A stretch of 64,000 nucleotides of DNA from contig CAZBHH010000006.1 in assembly GCA_964492065.1 (NCBI GenBank), positions 1 to 64,000 on the forward strand, in the 5' to 3' direction. The notes beneath the pieces are model-generated. The model searched no databases. It was given only the letters and a program-made list of their open reading frames with translations, and was not told where the DNA came from. Shown piece by piece: positions 37,826 to 47,145 of this stretch. The translations under genes and the position numbers were made by a program. Within the stretch, counting starts at the first letter, position 1, and each line of letters opens with the position of its first letter. The DNA comes from JADKAC01 sp964492065 (GTDB lineage: Bacteria; Bacteroidota; Bacteroidia; Chitinophagales; BACL12).

Positions 37826-39181
37826 ATGTTCGAGTTTCCAAAACATTTTTTAGATAATATCCGGTCAGCGCCGGGGTTTAACGAAACCGCCTTTATCAAA
37901 TCACACGACGACTCGCCGCCGGTGAGCATCCGCCTGAATCTCAACAAACCCATTGACGGTTACGAATCGGCAATGCCCGTACCCTGGTGTGCACAGGGGC
38001 GGTATCTCGACGAGAGGCCGGCGTTCACGCTCGACCCGCTGCTGCATGCCGGATGCTATTACGTCCAGGAGGCGAGCAGCATGTTTTGCGGGTATGCATT
38101 ACAGCAGAGCCTGGACTTGCGCCAGCCGGTGAAAGTACTCGATCTCTGTGCGGCGCCGGGAGGCAAGTCCACTGATATTATTTCCCGTATTTCGACCGAA
38201 AGCCTGATGGTAAGCAATGAACCGGTAAAACAACGGGTGCAGGTGTTGATGGAGAATATGCAGAAATGGTCCTGCTCCAATGCCGTCGTTACCCATTGTG
38301 CCGCCGGTCGGTTCCGGGCATTGCCCCAATACTTCGATGCGATAACAGTCGATGCACCCTGCACCGGCAGCGGCCTGTTCAGAAAAAATGAATCGGCGAT
38401 ACAGCACTGGAACATGCAAAATTTACAGATGTGTGTGCAACGGCAGCAGACAATTTTGGAAGATGTACTTCCAGCTTTAAAGACAGGCGGAGTACTCATG
38501 TATTCAACCTGCAGTTATTCTGTAGAAGAGAATGAAGATATTACCGATTTCCTGATAACAAAATACGGGTTTGAGCCGGTATTCATTCCCCGGCAGCCGG
38601 CGTGGAATATTGTGGAGGTTCAGACAAGCGCCGGGGGCTTCGGCTATCGATTTTATCCCGATAAAGTTAAAGGCGAAGGATTTTATATTTCGGTATTGCG
38701 GAATACAAAGGCCATTGCAGGTGATTATGCCATTGCATCAAAAAGCAGTCGCATTCAAGCGGCAAGCATCGCCGAAAAAAACATGGCCGCATCTCTGTTG
38801 AAGGAAATTTCACAATTCGAAATTATTAAAGTCAATCAGGTGCTCATCGCTTTGCCAAATCACCTGTCGGGAGAAGTACAATTACTCGCATCCAGGCTCC
38901 CGGTATTACAATCGGGCATTGCGTTGGGCGAAATAAAGGGCAGCGATTTATTACCTGCACATGCGCTCGCATTGAGCGGCATACAAAGCGATGCGATTCC
39001 GCAATTCGAACTGGATTTGCAGGATGCGCTGCAATACCTGCGCAGGCAGGCAATTCATATTCCCGGCGACTATACGGGTTGGGCGTTGGTTTGTTATAAG
39101 CGTATCCCGTTGGGATGGATTAAAAAATTAGCAGGCAGGATTAATAACTATTACCCTACTGCTTACCGGATTCGCATGTAA
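37826..39181 (+). CDS. rRNA cytosine-C5 methyltransferase, RsmB/RsmF (NOL1/NOP2/Sun) family
   Basis: A 451-residue SAM-dependent RNA m5C methylase. Motif I is VLDLCAAPGGKSTDI, motif IV is VDAPCTGSG (first cysteine) and motif VI is YSTCSYSVEENE (nucleophilic cysteine); both cysteines needed for catalysis are present. An additional C-terminal ~150 residues (YCYLNP-type RNA-binding, ending INNYYP) match the RsmF-like extension. Its target is probably a cytosine in 16S rRNA. It is a single gene transcribed toward the ABC-F gene. Confidence 0.9.
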   Translation: MFEFPKHFLDNIRSAPGFNETAFIKSHDDSPPVSIRLNLNKPIDGYESAMPVPWCAQGRYLDERPAFTLDPLLHAGCYYVQEASSMFCGYALQQSLDLRQPVKVLDLCAAPGGKSTDIISRISTESLMVSNEPVKQRVQVLMENMQKWSCSNAVVTHCAAGRFRALPQYFDAITVDAPCTGSGLFRKNESAIQHWNMQNLQMCVQRQQTILEDVLPALKTGGVLMYSTCSYSVEENEDITDFLITKYGFEPVFIPRQPAWNIVEVQTSAGGFGYRFYPDKVKGEGFYISVLRNTKAIAGDYAIASKSSRIQAASIAEKNMAASLLKEISQFEIIKVNQVLIALPNHLSGEVQLLASRLPVLQSGIALGEIKGSDLLPAHALALSGIQSDAIPQFELDLQDALQYLRRQAIHIPGDYTGWALVCYKRIPLGWIKKLAGRINNYYPTAYRIRM

Positions 39182-39211
39182 GCGCTCTGCGTTGTCCGAA
39201 GTTGTAAAAAG

Positions 39212-40855
39212 TCAATTCTGCAGAGCCGGCACGCCGTACATCTCTTCACGCTGCCTGTGGATGGTTTCGCTACCGATATACTCGTCAAAACTCATCAGTT
39301 TGTCGATGATGCCGTTTGGCGTCAATTCAATGACGCGGTTACAAACCGTTTGCATGAATGTATGGTCGTGGCTGCTGATTAATACGACGCCTTTAAAGTC
39401 AATCATGCTCTCGTTGAATGCCTGAATGGATTCCAGGTCGAGGTGATTGGTCGGTTCATCCAGTAATAGCGTATTGGGATTTTGCAACATCATGCGGCTA
39501 ATCATACAGCGCACTTTTTCACCGCCGCTCAACACCTTGGTATTTTTCAGGATATCATCGCCGCTGAACAACATCTTGCCGAGATATCCCCGTAAAAAGG
39601 GCTCATCGGCATCAGTTACCGTTGGCGGGACAAACTGCGCCAGCCATTCAATCAGCGGCATATAAATATTGAAATATTTGGAATTATCATTGGGGAGATA
39701 CGCTTTAGTAATGGTGGTACCCCATGTAAACTTACCGCTGTCGGCATGCATCTCTTCGTTAATAATTTCGAAAAACGCAGTCACCGCCAAATGGTCTTTG
39801 CTGTAAATGGCAATTTTATCTCCTTTGTTAACGGTAAAGCTCACATTGTGAAACAGCACCTTTTCCTCATTGGATTTGGAGAGTTTTTCTACTGACAACA
39901 CCTGGTTGCCCACTTCGCGGTCGGGTTTGAAAATGATACCGGGATATTTTCTCGTCGATGGAGTGATCTCCTCAATGACCAGTTTTTCCAGCGCCTTTTT
40001 GCGGCTTGTCGCCTGTCTGCTCTTTGATGCATTTGCGCTAAATCTCGCAATAAATTCCAGCAAGTCCTTGCGCTTTTCTTCCATCTTTTTATTCTTGTCG
40101 TTTGCCTGCCTTAATGCGAGTTGGCTGCTCTCGTACCAGAATGAATAATTGCCCGTATAGATTTTAATTTTCTGGCGGTCCACATCGGCGACATGTGTGC
40201 ACACCGAATCCAGGAAATGCCTGTCGTGGGAAACCACGATGATAATATTTTCATATCCCGCCAGAAAGTCTTCCAGCCAATTGATCGTTTCGACATCCAG
40301 GTCATTGGTAGGCTCATCGAGCAATAATATATCCGGGTTACCGAATAATGCCTGGGCCAGCAATACCCGCACTTTTAAATTTCCGGTGATATCCCGCATA
40401 AACAGTTGATGCAGATTATCGGGCACGCCCAGCGAGTTGAGCAAAGCGCCCGCTTCGCTCTCGGCGGTATAGCCGTTCATTTCGCCAAACTCGGCTTCCA
40501 GTTCGCCGGCACGAATGCCGTCTTCTTCGGTAAAATCAGTTTTTGCGTAAATCAATTCACGCTCCTCCATGAGCTGCCACAGCTTTTCATGGCCTTTGAT
40601 GACGGTTTGCAATACGGGCAAGTCGTTATACGCCGCATGGTCCTGTTTCAACACGGCCATCCGCTCGCCGGGTGTAATTTCCACGCTGCCCTTATTCGGC
40701 TCCACCTCGCCGGCGAGTATTTTTAAAAACGTGGTTTTCCCTGCGCCGTTAGCGCCGATAATTCCGTAACAATTGCCCTTAGTAAAATTCAGGTTTACAT
40801 CGTCAAACAAAATCCGTTTGCCGTAGGCGAGTGTAATATTCCTGGTACTTAACAT
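39212..40855 (-). CDS. ABC-F ATPase, YbiT-like translation factor
   Basis: A 547-residue soluble protein with two nucleotide-binding domains and no membrane domain, as in ribosome-associated ABC-F factors. Walker A is GANGAGKTT in domain 1; Walker B/D-loop motifs are LLLDEPTNDLDVET and LLLDEPTNHLDLES. The first signature motif is degenerate (DITGNLKVRV) and the second is intact (LSGGEKVRC), which is normal for the YbiT branch. I prefer the ATG at 40855 (MLSTRNITLAYG) to one 15 codons upstream. It probably acts on stalled or idle ribosomes. Confidence 0.9.
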   Translation of the reverse strand: MLSTRNITLAYGKRILFDDVNLNFTKGNCYGIIGANGAGKTTFLKILAGEVEPNKGSVEITPGERMAVLKQDHAAYNDLPVLQTVIKGHEKLWQLMEERELIYAKTDFTEEDGIRAGELEAEFGEMNGYTAESEAGALLNSLGVPDNLHQLFMRDITGNLKVRVLLAQALFGNPDILLLDEPTNDLDVETINWLEDFLAGYENIIIVVSHDRHFLDSVCTHVADVDRQKIKIYTGNYSFWYESSQLALRQANDKNKKMEEKRKDLLEFIARFSANASKSRQATSRKKALEKLVIEEITPSTRKYPGIIFKPDREVGNQVLSVEKLSKSNEEKVLFHNVSFTVNKGDKIAIYSKDHLAVTAFFEIINEEMHADSGKFTWGTTITKAYLPNDNSKYFNIYMPLIEWLAQFVPPTVTDADEPFLRGYLGKMLFSGDDILKNTKVLSGGEKVRCMISRMMLQNPNTLLLDEPTNHLDLESIQAFNESMIDFKGVVLISSHDHTFMQTVCNRVIELTPNGIIDKLMSFDEYIGSETIHRQREEMYGVPALQN

Positions 40856-40870
40856 GATCGCTTTAATTAA

Positions 40871-40900
40871 ATGAAAAGCGCTGCAACGGGTGCAGCGCAA
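40871..40900 (-). terminator. Terminator of the rplM-rpsI-rpsB-tsf operon
   Basis: On the minus strand GCGCTGCA pairs with TGCAGCGC around a 5-nt loop and is followed by TTTT. It lies after tsf and just before the start of the ABC-F gene. Confidence 0.75.
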
Positions 40901-40923
40901 TCCTTGAAATATTCATTTACGGA

Positions 40924-41763
40924 TCAGGCCCCCAGACCGATTCTTTTAAATGCGGTCACGGCGAGATCCTTGCTTACCGATTTCAACACATCGGCGATAG
41001 TCTTCGAATTATCCTTTACAAATTTCTGGTGCAACAGCGTATTATCGCGGAAGTAAGCCTCCAGTTTTCCCATAGCAATTTTATCCAGTATATTTTCGGG
41101 TTTACCTTCAGCTCTTGCCTGTTCACGGCCGATTTCCATTTCGCGGTTTTTCACCTCTTCGGGAACGCCGTCTTTGTCGATGGCAATAGGGTTCATAGCG
41201 GCTATCTGCATGGCGATATCCTTTCCTGAACTCAAACTGGCTTCGTCGTTTTGATTTAAGGCTACCAGCACTCCCACTTTGCCGTTGGAGTGGTTGTAGG
41301 CTATAACTGAAGTGCCGCGGATGAGTGCATAATCCTGTAATGCGATTTTTTCGCCGATTTTACCCACTTGCTCAGCAATTCTTTCTGCCAGGCTCAGGCC
41401 ATCCATCTGCATGGCGAGAAGCGCCTCTTTGTCGGCGGGGGTTTTCTCCATCGCCAACCGCATAATACTTTGCACAAATTCGATATAATCGATGTTCTTG
41501 GCTACAAAATCCGTTTCGCAAGCCAAACCGAAAATTACGCCATAGGTGCCGTCGTCGCTAACTTTTGCAATTACCAGTCCTTCATTCACTTCGCGGTCGG
41601 CACGTTTCTCGCTGACCTTCTGTCCTTTTTTGCGCAACCAGTCAACGGCGGCATCAAAATCTCCGTTGTTTTCGGTCAGGGCTTTTTTGCAGTCCATCAT
41701 CCCCGCACCGGTAAGCTGGCGGAGTTTATTTACATCACTTGCACTAATCGTTACTGTACTCAT
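40924..41763 (-). CDS. tsf: Elongation factor Ts
   Basis: A 279-residue guanine-nucleotide exchange factor for EF-Tu. The UBA-like N-terminus (VNKLRQLTGAGMMDCKKALTENNGDFDAAVDWLRKKG) and the TDFVAKN motif are diagnostic. Complete, with the length typical for the family. It is the last gene of the rplM-rpsI-rpsB-tsf operon, 20 bp after rpsB, followed by a terminator. Confidence 0.97.
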   Translation of the reverse strand: MSTVTISASDVNKLRQLTGAGMMDCKKALTENNGDFDAAVDWLRKKGQKVSEKRADREVNEGLVIAKVSDDGTYGVIFGLACETDFVAKNIDYIEFVQSIMRLAMEKTPADKEALLAMQMDGLSLAERIAEQVGKIGEKIALQDYALIRGTSVIAYNHSNGKVGVLVALNQNDEASLSSGKDIAMQIAAMNPIAIDKDGVPEEVKNREMEIGREQARAEGKPENILDKIAMGKLEAYFRDNTLLHQKFVKDNSKTIADVLKSVSKDLAVTAFKRIGLGA

Positions 41764-41783
41764 TTGTTGTTTCTTTTAAAAAA

Positions 41784-42668
41784 TTAATTTTTTGAGGGGC
41801 GTTTGCTCACCGGCCTGCGTGATGCGGTTTTTTTGCCGGCATCGCCACCCCGGCCGCCCTTGAATTTGCGTCCCGGTTTATTCGCATTGTCACCTTCCTC
41901 TTCCGGCATGTGCAGGCGATCTCTTTCGTCCTCTTCATCCCGTTCCAACTGTGCGGATTCTTCCATTTCCTCTTTATTTTTCGCACGCTCTTCCAGGCCT
42001 TCCTCAATGGCATCGGTCAGATACTTCACGATTATTTGAATGGACTTGGCAGCATCGTCATTTGCCGGCACCGAGTAGTCCACCTTGGTAGGATCGCAGT
42101 TTGTATCTACGATGCCGAAGGTATTGATATTGAGTTTATGCGCTTCGGCTAATGCGATGTGTTCATGCCCGATGTCCACGATTAACAATGCTGCGGGCAA
42201 ACGGTTGAGCTGCGACACGCCGCCAATCACTTTTTCAAGTTTATCACGCTCGCGACTCAATACGAGTCGTTCTTTTTTTGTCATACTATCGGCAGAACCG
42301 TCGGACAGCATTTTATCGATAGTCTGCAATTTTTTAATGCTCTTGCGGATAGTGGAGAAATTGGTGAGCATACCGCCTAACCACCTTTCAGTAACATAGG
42401 GCATGGAGACACGCAGCGCCTGTTCTTCGACAATTTCCTGCGCTTGTTTCTTGGTGGCGACAAACATGATCTTCTTGCCACTGCGTGCAATGGTTTTCAA
42501 TGCTCCGGCACAAGCTTCGAGTGCATCAATGGTCTTATACAAGTCGATAATATGTATGCCCTTCTTCTCCATGAAAATATAGGGGAGCATTTTGGGGTTC
42601 CATTTTTTGCGCAGGTGACCAAAGTGTACGCCGGCTTCAAGCAATTGGTTATATGTAAGTTTTTCCAT
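41784..42668 (-). CDS. rpsB: Ribosomal protein uS2
   Basis: A 294-residue 30S protein. The core is standard (GVHFGHLRKKWNPKM, GIHIIDLYKT, RWLGGMLTNF, VIVDIGHE-like ALLIVDIGHEHIA). It is longer than E. coli S2 (~240) because of a C-terminal tail of about 70 residues that is first acidic (EEMEESAQLERDEEDERD) and then basic (SRRPVSKRPSKN). Such tails occur in Bacteroidota S2. It is translated between rpsI and tsf. Confidence 0.96.
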   Translation of the reverse strand: MEKLTYNQLLEAGVHFGHLRKKWNPKMLPYIFMEKKGIHIIDLYKTIDALEACAGALKTIARSGKKIMFVATKKQAQEIVEEQALRVSMPYVTERWLGGMLTNFSTIRKSIKKLQTIDKMLSDGSADSMTKKERLVLSRERDKLEKVIGGVSQLNRLPAALLIVDIGHEHIALAEAHKLNINTFGIVDTNCDPTKVDYSVPANDDAAKSIQIIVKYLTDAIEEGLEERAKNKEEMEESAQLERDEEDERDRLHMPEEEGDNANKPGRKFKGGRGGDAGKKTASRRPVSKRPSKN

Positions 42669-42686
42669 TTGTCTGTCTCTTTTAAA

Positions 42687-43073
42687 TTAACGTTTAGAGA
42701 ATTGAGTAGCACGACGTGCTTTGCGTAAACCGTATTTTTTGCGCTCCACGCTGCGTGAGTCGCGGGTCATCAGCCCTTCGGCTTTTAACGGCGGTTTATT
42801 TTCGGCATTCAACTTAACGAGGGCTCTGGCAATACCGAGTTTTGCCGCTTCTGCCTGTCCTTTAACCCCGCCGCCGGTTGCATTCAGCATAATATTAAAT
42901 TCGCCTTCGGCCTTTACCACCTGTAGGGGTTGTAATAACTTGGCCTGCAACATCTGAATGGGAAAGTACTCTTTATAATCTTTACCGTTAACGGTAATTG
43001 TGCCGTTGCCTTTGGTGAGAAATACACGCACTACGGCGGCTTTTCTTCTACCTACTGCATTTATTGTATCCAT
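42687..43073 (-). CDS. rpsI: Ribosomal protein uS9
   Basis: A 128-residue 30S protein; GRRKAAVVRVFLTKGNGTITVNGK at the start and the basic RDSRSVERKKYGLRKARRATQFSKR tail are diagnostic. The terminal lysine-arginine pair contacts the P-site tRNA. Nine bp after rplM. Confidence 0.97.
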   Translation of the reverse strand: MDTINAVGRRKAAVVRVFLTKGNGTITVNGKDYKEYFPIQMLQAKLLQPLQVVKAEGEFNIMLNATGGGVKGQAEAAKLGIARALVKLNAENKPPLKAEGLMTRDSRSVERKKYGLRKARRATQFSKR

Positions 43074-43082
43074 CTGTTGCTG

Positions 43083-43523
43083 TTATTTTAATGTGATTGG
43101 CTTTTGTGCTTGATGCGGATGCTCCGGGCCGGCGTACACAAATAATTTTCTGTACATGGCTGCGCCCAGTTTTGTTTTTGGCAGCATGCCCTTTATCGAG
43201 CGCTCCAGTAAATGCGTCGGATTCTTTTTCAACACCGTTTTGGCATTTACCACCTTGCGGCCTCCGGGATAACCGGTAAAGTGCTGTATCTCTTTATCCA
43301 TCAGCTTATTGCCGGTGAGTTTTACCTTTTCGGCATTAATGATAATTACATAATCGCCGCAATCGGTATGCGGTGTAAAATAGGGCTTGTTCTTACCCCT
43401 GAGGATGGCTGCTATTTTGGAACTGAGCCTGCCCAAAGTCTGATCCTCGGCATCTACGATATACCAGCCTCGTGTGACGGTGGCAGGATTCGCCGAGATG
43501 GTTCTGTAACTTAACGTATCCAC
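43083..43523 (-). CDS. rplM: Ribosomal protein uL13
   Basis: A 146-residue 50S protein; WYIVDAEDQTLGRLSSKIAAILRGK and KVKLTGNKLMDK, with HTDCGDYVII, are diagnostic. The start codon is GTG at 43523. First gene of the ribosomal operon, with a TATCTTTG element about 50 nt upstream. Confidence 0.97.
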   Translation of the reverse strand: MDTLSYRTISANPATVTRGWYIVDAEDQTLGRLSSKIAAILRGKNKPYFTPHTDCGDYVIIINAEKVKLTGNKLMDKEIQHFTGYPGGRKVVNAKTVLKKNPTHLLERSIKGMLPKTKLGAAMYRKLFVYAGPEHPHQAQKPITLK

Positions 43524-43573
43524 TTCTGCTTATTTTTCTGATGAATAATTCCGCCGTTTTATTTTGCGGAGTG

Positions 43574-43581
43574 CAAAGATA
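43574..43581 (-). promoter_or_regulatory. TAnnTTTG -7 element of the ribosomal-protein operon
   Basis: TATCTTTG on the minus strand, 50 nt before the GTG of rplM. The leader holds a small inverted repeat (CCGC ... GCGG) that could serve autoregulation. Confidence 0.55.
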
Positions 43582-43692
43582 TTACTACCCGCTGCGCCAA
43601 ACAAGCAGGACTAAAAAAATAAAAGCGCACTATTCGTAACGCTTTCATTTTCAGTCTTATTTTGGAACAGATTTATTTATCTCTGATATGTC

Positions 43693-44370
43693 TTACCGGC
43701 GGTTCATGTAGATTAAAATGTAGTAGAGCAATGTTGCCAGGGAGCCCAAAGCGGCAACGACATAGGTGGAGGCAGCCCAGCGCAGCGCATCTTTTGCCTT
43801 GCTCATTTCCATACTGCCCGCTATGCTGGAACCCTGCAACCAGGCGATAGCCCTGCGGCTTGCATCGAACTCTACGGGCAGTGTTACAAAGCTGAACACC
43901 GTTGTCAGTCCGAACAAGACAATACCGATCAGCAGCAATTGGGGAAATGCATTGATGAACAGTATACCGGCGAGAATCACCCACATCACCCATTTAGAGG
44001 CCACGCTCACCATCGGCACCATTTGGCTGCGGAACTTCAACCATGCATAACCGGTGGCGTGTTGTACGGCGTGGCCGCATTCATGCGCCGCCACCGCAGC
44101 GGCAGCTATGCTGTTGCTGTTATAGACGCCTTCGCTGAGGTTTACGGTTTTATTGATCGGGTTGTAGTGGTCAGTGAGCTGACCGGCAACGGAAATTACC
44201 TGTACGTCATTAATGCCGTTCTCCCGCAACATCAGTTCAGCCACATCGCGGCCGGTCAATCCGCGGGCAACGGGAATTTTGGAGTACTTGCTGAATTTGC
44301 TTTTTAATACGCCGCTGACAATCATGCCGACAACGGCGAAAAGAATACCGATAATATATGCTCCTAACAT
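43693..44370 (-). CDS. Zinc-dependent membrane metallopeptidase (YugP family)
   Basis: A 225-residue integral membrane protein with a zinc-binding HECGH motif (AAHECGHAVQHATGY) and four hydrophobic segments, one at each end and two in the middle. The N-terminal helix is followed by a motif VARGLTGRDVAE typical of the family (PF04298). YugP-type peptidases are membrane-embedded and of poorly known role; some act on membrane protein quality control. It lies downstream of lemA and dus on the same strand. Confidence 0.88.
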   Translation of the reverse strand: MLGAYIIGILFAVVGMIVSGVLKSKFSKYSKIPVARGLTGRDVAELMLRENGINDVQVISVAGQLTDHYNPINKTVNLSEGVYNSNSIAAAAVAAHECGHAVQHATGYAWLKFRSQMVPMVSVASKWVMWVILAGILFINAFPQLLLIGIVLFGLTTVFSFVTLPVEFDASRRAIAWLQGSSIAGSMEMSKAKDALRWAASTYVVAALGSLATLLYYILIYMNRR

Positions 44371-44452
44371 TTTCTTATTTTTTAATTCTCAATTTGCTGA
44401 TTAACGCAATCAATATCTCAAAAGTTTTATGTACAGACGATTGAAGTGTTTT

Positions 44453-45013
44453 TTAATTTTTGAACAGCTCTTTAGCCGATACATTTTCCCTTTCCGGTTC
44501 GTCGATGGCCAGCACTTCCATTGGCAAATACCGCATCCAGGAGGCCATGACATTGGTCGGGAACATCTCTACGGCATTATTGTAGGAAACCACGGCGGCG
44601 TTATAACTGCGACGGGAAGCGGCAATTTGGTCTTCCACCTCCGTCCAGGTCGTCTGCAGTTGGGCGAAGCGCTCATTGGTCTTTAATTCGGGGTAATTTT
44701 CAACGGCCACGTGCAGGCCGGAAAGTAAACCGGTCAATTCGTTTTCCACTTTCATCCTCGCCGGTGCCGTCATATCGGTTTGGGACTCAAGCCGGCTGCG
44801 CAGTTCGGTAATTTTCTTTAAGGTATCGCCTTCAAATGTCATAAATTGTTTAACCACTTCCACCAGGTTGGGAATCATATCGTAGCGGCGTTTCAGCGCT
44901 ACATCCAAATTGCCAAAAGTCAGGTCCACCTGATTGCGGCGGCTGATTAGCGTGTTGTATAATCCCACGAGGATAAATACGACAACGACTACGATAATTA
45001 TGGGTATTAACAT
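44453..45013 (-). CDS. LemA family protein
   Basis: A 186-residue protein with one N-terminal transmembrane helix (IIIVVVVVFILVGLYN) and a helical cytoplasmic or periplasmic domain (LKRRYDMIPNLVEVVKQF, SRRSYNAAVVSYNNAVEMFPTNVMA). LemA proteins are widespread, membrane-anchored and of unknown biochemical role. Located between the dus gene and the YugP-like gene. Confidence 0.92.
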   Translation of the reverse strand: MLIPIIIVVVVVFILVGLYNTLISRRNQVDLTFGNLDVALKRRYDMIPNLVEVVKQFMTFEGDTLKKITELRSRLESQTDMTAPARMKVENELTGLLSGLHVAVENYPELKTNERFAQLQTTWTEVEDQIAASRRSYNAAVVSYNNAVEMFPTNVMASWMRYLPMEVLAIDEPERENVSAKELFKN

Positions 45014-45028
45014 ACGTCGATTTTAAAT

Positions 45029-45036
45029 CAAAATTA
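45029..45036 (-). promoter_or_regulatory. TAnnTTTG -7 promoter element
   Basis: TAATTTTG on the minus strand, 15 nt before the LemA ATG. Confidence 0.45.
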
Positions 45037-45100
45037 CAGATTTCCAAATTATCGTTCATTTGCGAGAGCCGGCGCTGCCCGGGCACATGGCTGCAGCTAA

Positions 45101-46090
45101 TCAACCGATGAATGACAGGTCGAGAGTGGTGATGCTGTCTAGCACATGTATGAGTTCGGCTTTTGTTTTGAGTGTTACCAACTGGTTGCGCAACGGTTTA
45201 ATATTGGGTATGCCTTTGAAGTAATTGGTGTAGTGCTGCCGCATTTCCAGAATGCCCAACACTTCGCCTTTCCATGCGATTGACTGTTCGAGATGCGCTT
45301 TACACACCGCCACCCGGTCTTCCACAGAGGGGGCATTCAATATCTCACCCGTAGCCATAAAATGCTTTATCTCCCTGAAAATCCAGGGATAACCGATGGC
45401 GGCACGGCCAATCATCACGCCGTCCACACCAAAGCGCCGCTTCATTTCCACAACTTTTTGCGGGCTGTCGATATCGCCGTTTCCAAAAATGGGGATGTGC
45501 ATGCGTGGATTATTCTTTACCTCGCCGATTAATGTCCAGTCGGCATCGCCCTTATACATTTGCGCACGTGTCCGGCCGTGAATGGTGAGCGCCGCAATGC
45601 CCACATCCTGCAAGCGCTCGGCCACCTCGACGATATTTTTACTTGCATCATCCCACCCCAGGCGGGTTTTAACCGTAACCGGCAGCGAGGCGGCCTTTAC
45701 AATTTCCCGGGTGAGTGATACCATGCGGGGTATGTCCCGCAAGATACCTGCGCCTGCATCTTTGCACACCACTTTTTTTACCGGGCAGCCGAAATTGATA
45801 TCAATCAGGTCGGGGCCGGCCTGTTCGATCATGGCGACACACCCCTTCATCACTTCGATATCCGCCCCGAAAATCTGAATGCCCAAGGGGCGCTCCCGTT
45901 CAAAAAATTCGAGTTTTTTTGTGCTCTTTGCCGCATTGCGGATGAGCCCTTCCGTCGAAATAAATTCGGTGTACATCAGGTCAGCACCCAGCTGTTTACA
46001 CTGCATGCGAAATGGCGGATCGCTCACGTCCTCCATCGGTGCAAGCAGCAGGGGAAATTCCCCGAGCTCCATTTCTCTGATTGTTACCAC
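45101..46090 (-). CDS. dusB: tRNA-dihydrouridine synthase
   Basis: A 329-residue FMN-dependent enzyme that reduces uridine to dihydrouridine in tRNA D-loops. Diagnostic: LAPMEDVSDPPFR, INFGCPVKKVVCKDAGAG (catalytic cysteine in the GxPxxxVxxxxAGAxLL-type block), TVKTRLGWD, LTIHGRTRAQMYKG and VDGVMIGRAAIGYPW. Length and motifs place it with DusB. It starts with GTG at 46090, 4 nt after a TAACTTTG promoter. Confidence 0.93.
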   Translation of the reverse strand: MVTIREMELGEFPLLLAPMEDVSDPPFRMQCKQLGADLMYTEFISTEGLIRNAAKSTKKLEFFERERPLGIQIFGADIEVMKGCVAMIEQAGPDLIDINFGCPVKKVVCKDAGAGILRDIPRMVSLTREIVKAASLPVTVKTRLGWDDASKNIVEVAERLQDVGIAALTIHGRTRAQMYKGDADWTLIGEVKNNPRMHIPIFGNGDIDSPQKVVEMKRRFGVDGVMIGRAAIGYPWIFREIKHFMATGEILNAPSVEDRVAVCKAHLEQSIAWKGEVLGILEMRQHYTNYFKGIPNIKPLRNQLVTLKTKAELIHVLDSITTLDLSFIG

Positions 46091-46094
46091 AATG

Positions 46095-46102
46095 CAAAGT
46101 TA
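46095..46102 (-). promoter_or_regulatory. TAnnTTTG -7 element 4 nt before dus start
   Basis: TAACTTTG on the minus strand, 4 nt before the GTG at 46090. Confidence 0.6.
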
Positions 46103-46172
46103 GGCATGTACTTCCAGGTATGCATTTTTTCAGTGACTGAATGCACATTCGCAGTAATCCGGCGGCTTACTA

Positions 46173-46356
46173 TTTCCCGCAGAGGCGCCGCTGCCCTCCT
46201 GCGCTAACCTGCGGCCGGTGATTTCCGACAACACATCGCCTTAGTGGTTGGTGAACTCATAGTGCTTGTTGCCGGGTGCCGACTGTGTTGGACAGGTGAT
46301 GCACATTCCGGGTGGCTTTGCTGTTATCCTTTTGTAAATGTGGGGTTATGGGGGAG
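46173..46356 (-). repeat. Direct repeat copy A: decayed RHS-core fragment
   Basis: About 184 bp, ~96% identical to 47146-47329, in the same orientation. Read on the minus strand in the RHS frame it would give the same RHS-type block as copy B (GNKHYEFTNHLGDVLSEITG), but one codon is now TAA (46241-46243), so it cannot be translated. Both copies share a near-palindrome (GCAGAGGCGCCGCTGC). Confidence 0.8.
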
Positions 46357-46638
46357 GTATAAAAATGATAAACTGGAAGGTGACCGGGTTATTTGAATTT
46401 GATTTTTTAATTTTACTGAAAGGAGATGTAATTGGGAAATAGGCAATTAACATGATTTAAGTTGTGTACAAAACAAATATTCCCGGGATATCACACTCAA
46501 AAAAGTTGTGTTCAAGTAATAACAATTACATGTAACACCATCGTTTAGCAGAAACTAATTCATTAATTTTACGTTATTCAGTCGTATTCAGCACCCCCGG
46601 TGTAACCTACCCGGCATTGGCAGAAAATAAATCAGATT
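46357..46638. promoter_or_regulatory. Leader region of the toxin-antitoxin operon
   Basis: A 282-bp AT-rich stretch between RHS copy A and the antitoxin gene. It holds a perfect 10-bp palindrome TTACATGTAA (46526-46535), a candidate operator for autoregulation. No clear TAnnTTTG was seen. The gap from 46091 to 46172 holds nothing I can identify apart from the dus promoter. Confidence 0.35.
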
Positions 46639-46851
46639 ATGAAACCGATACACCCGCAATACATCACCGACAATACAGGAAAAAAACTTTCTGTTGTGAT
46701 TCCCATTGATGAATACAACTCCATACTTGACCAGTTGGAAGAACTCGAAGATATTCGCCTGTATGATGAAGCCAAAGCCTCTGATGAACCTTCCATACCC
46801 ATTGATGAAGCATTTAAAATAATAGAGGCTAACCGGAAACTGAAAAAGTAA
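46639..46851 (+). CDS. Antitoxin of a RelBE/ParDE-like module
   Basis: A 70-residue small protein with an N-terminal KKLSVVIPIDEYNSILDQLEELED segment of the type seen in Phd/YefM/RelB-like antitoxins, and an acidic C-terminal tail suited to binding a basic toxin. Its TAA overlaps the ATG of the toxin gene by one base. It should neutralise the toxin and repress its own promoter; this is by analogy. Confidence 0.82.
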   Translation: MKPIHPQYITDNTGKKLSVVIPIDEYNSILDQLEELEDIRLYDEAKASDEPSIPIDEAFKIIEANRKLKK

Positions 46852-47105
46852 TGGCTTACCAGGTAACTTTAAAGAAAAAAGTCTTAAAAGCTCTGGAAGA
46901 TATTAACGAACCGCACTACTCCAAAATTAAACAAGCCATTTACAGCCTGGCCGAAAATCCCAGACCGCAAGGGTATAAAAAACTCAAAGGACGGGACGGT
47001 TATCGCATCCGTGTTGCCGACTACCGCATTATCTACGATATTTTTGACAATATCCTCCTGGTTAATGTTATTGACCTGGGACACAGAAAAGGTATTTATG
47101 ATTAA
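46851..47105 (+). CDS. Toxin of the RelE/ParE superfamily
   Basis: An 84-residue basic protein with the RelE/ParE fold markers: ALEDINEPHYSKIKQAIYSLAENPRPQGYKKLKGRDGYRIRVADYRIIYDI and a final VIDLGHRKGIYD. RelE-type members cut mRNA on the ribosome. The C-terminal histidine-arginine and YR residues used by RelE-like RNases are present. It is coupled to the antitoxin by a 1-bp overlap, and the pair sits between two direct repeats. Confidence 0.9.
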   Translation: MAYQVTLKKKVLKALEDINEPHYSKIKQAIYSLAENPRPQGYKKLKGRDGYRIRVADYRIIYDIFDNILLVNVIDLGHRKGIYD

Positions 47106-47145
47106 AAGCCCGGGCTTCCAGGGCATGGGTTCGTGGCCGGCAATT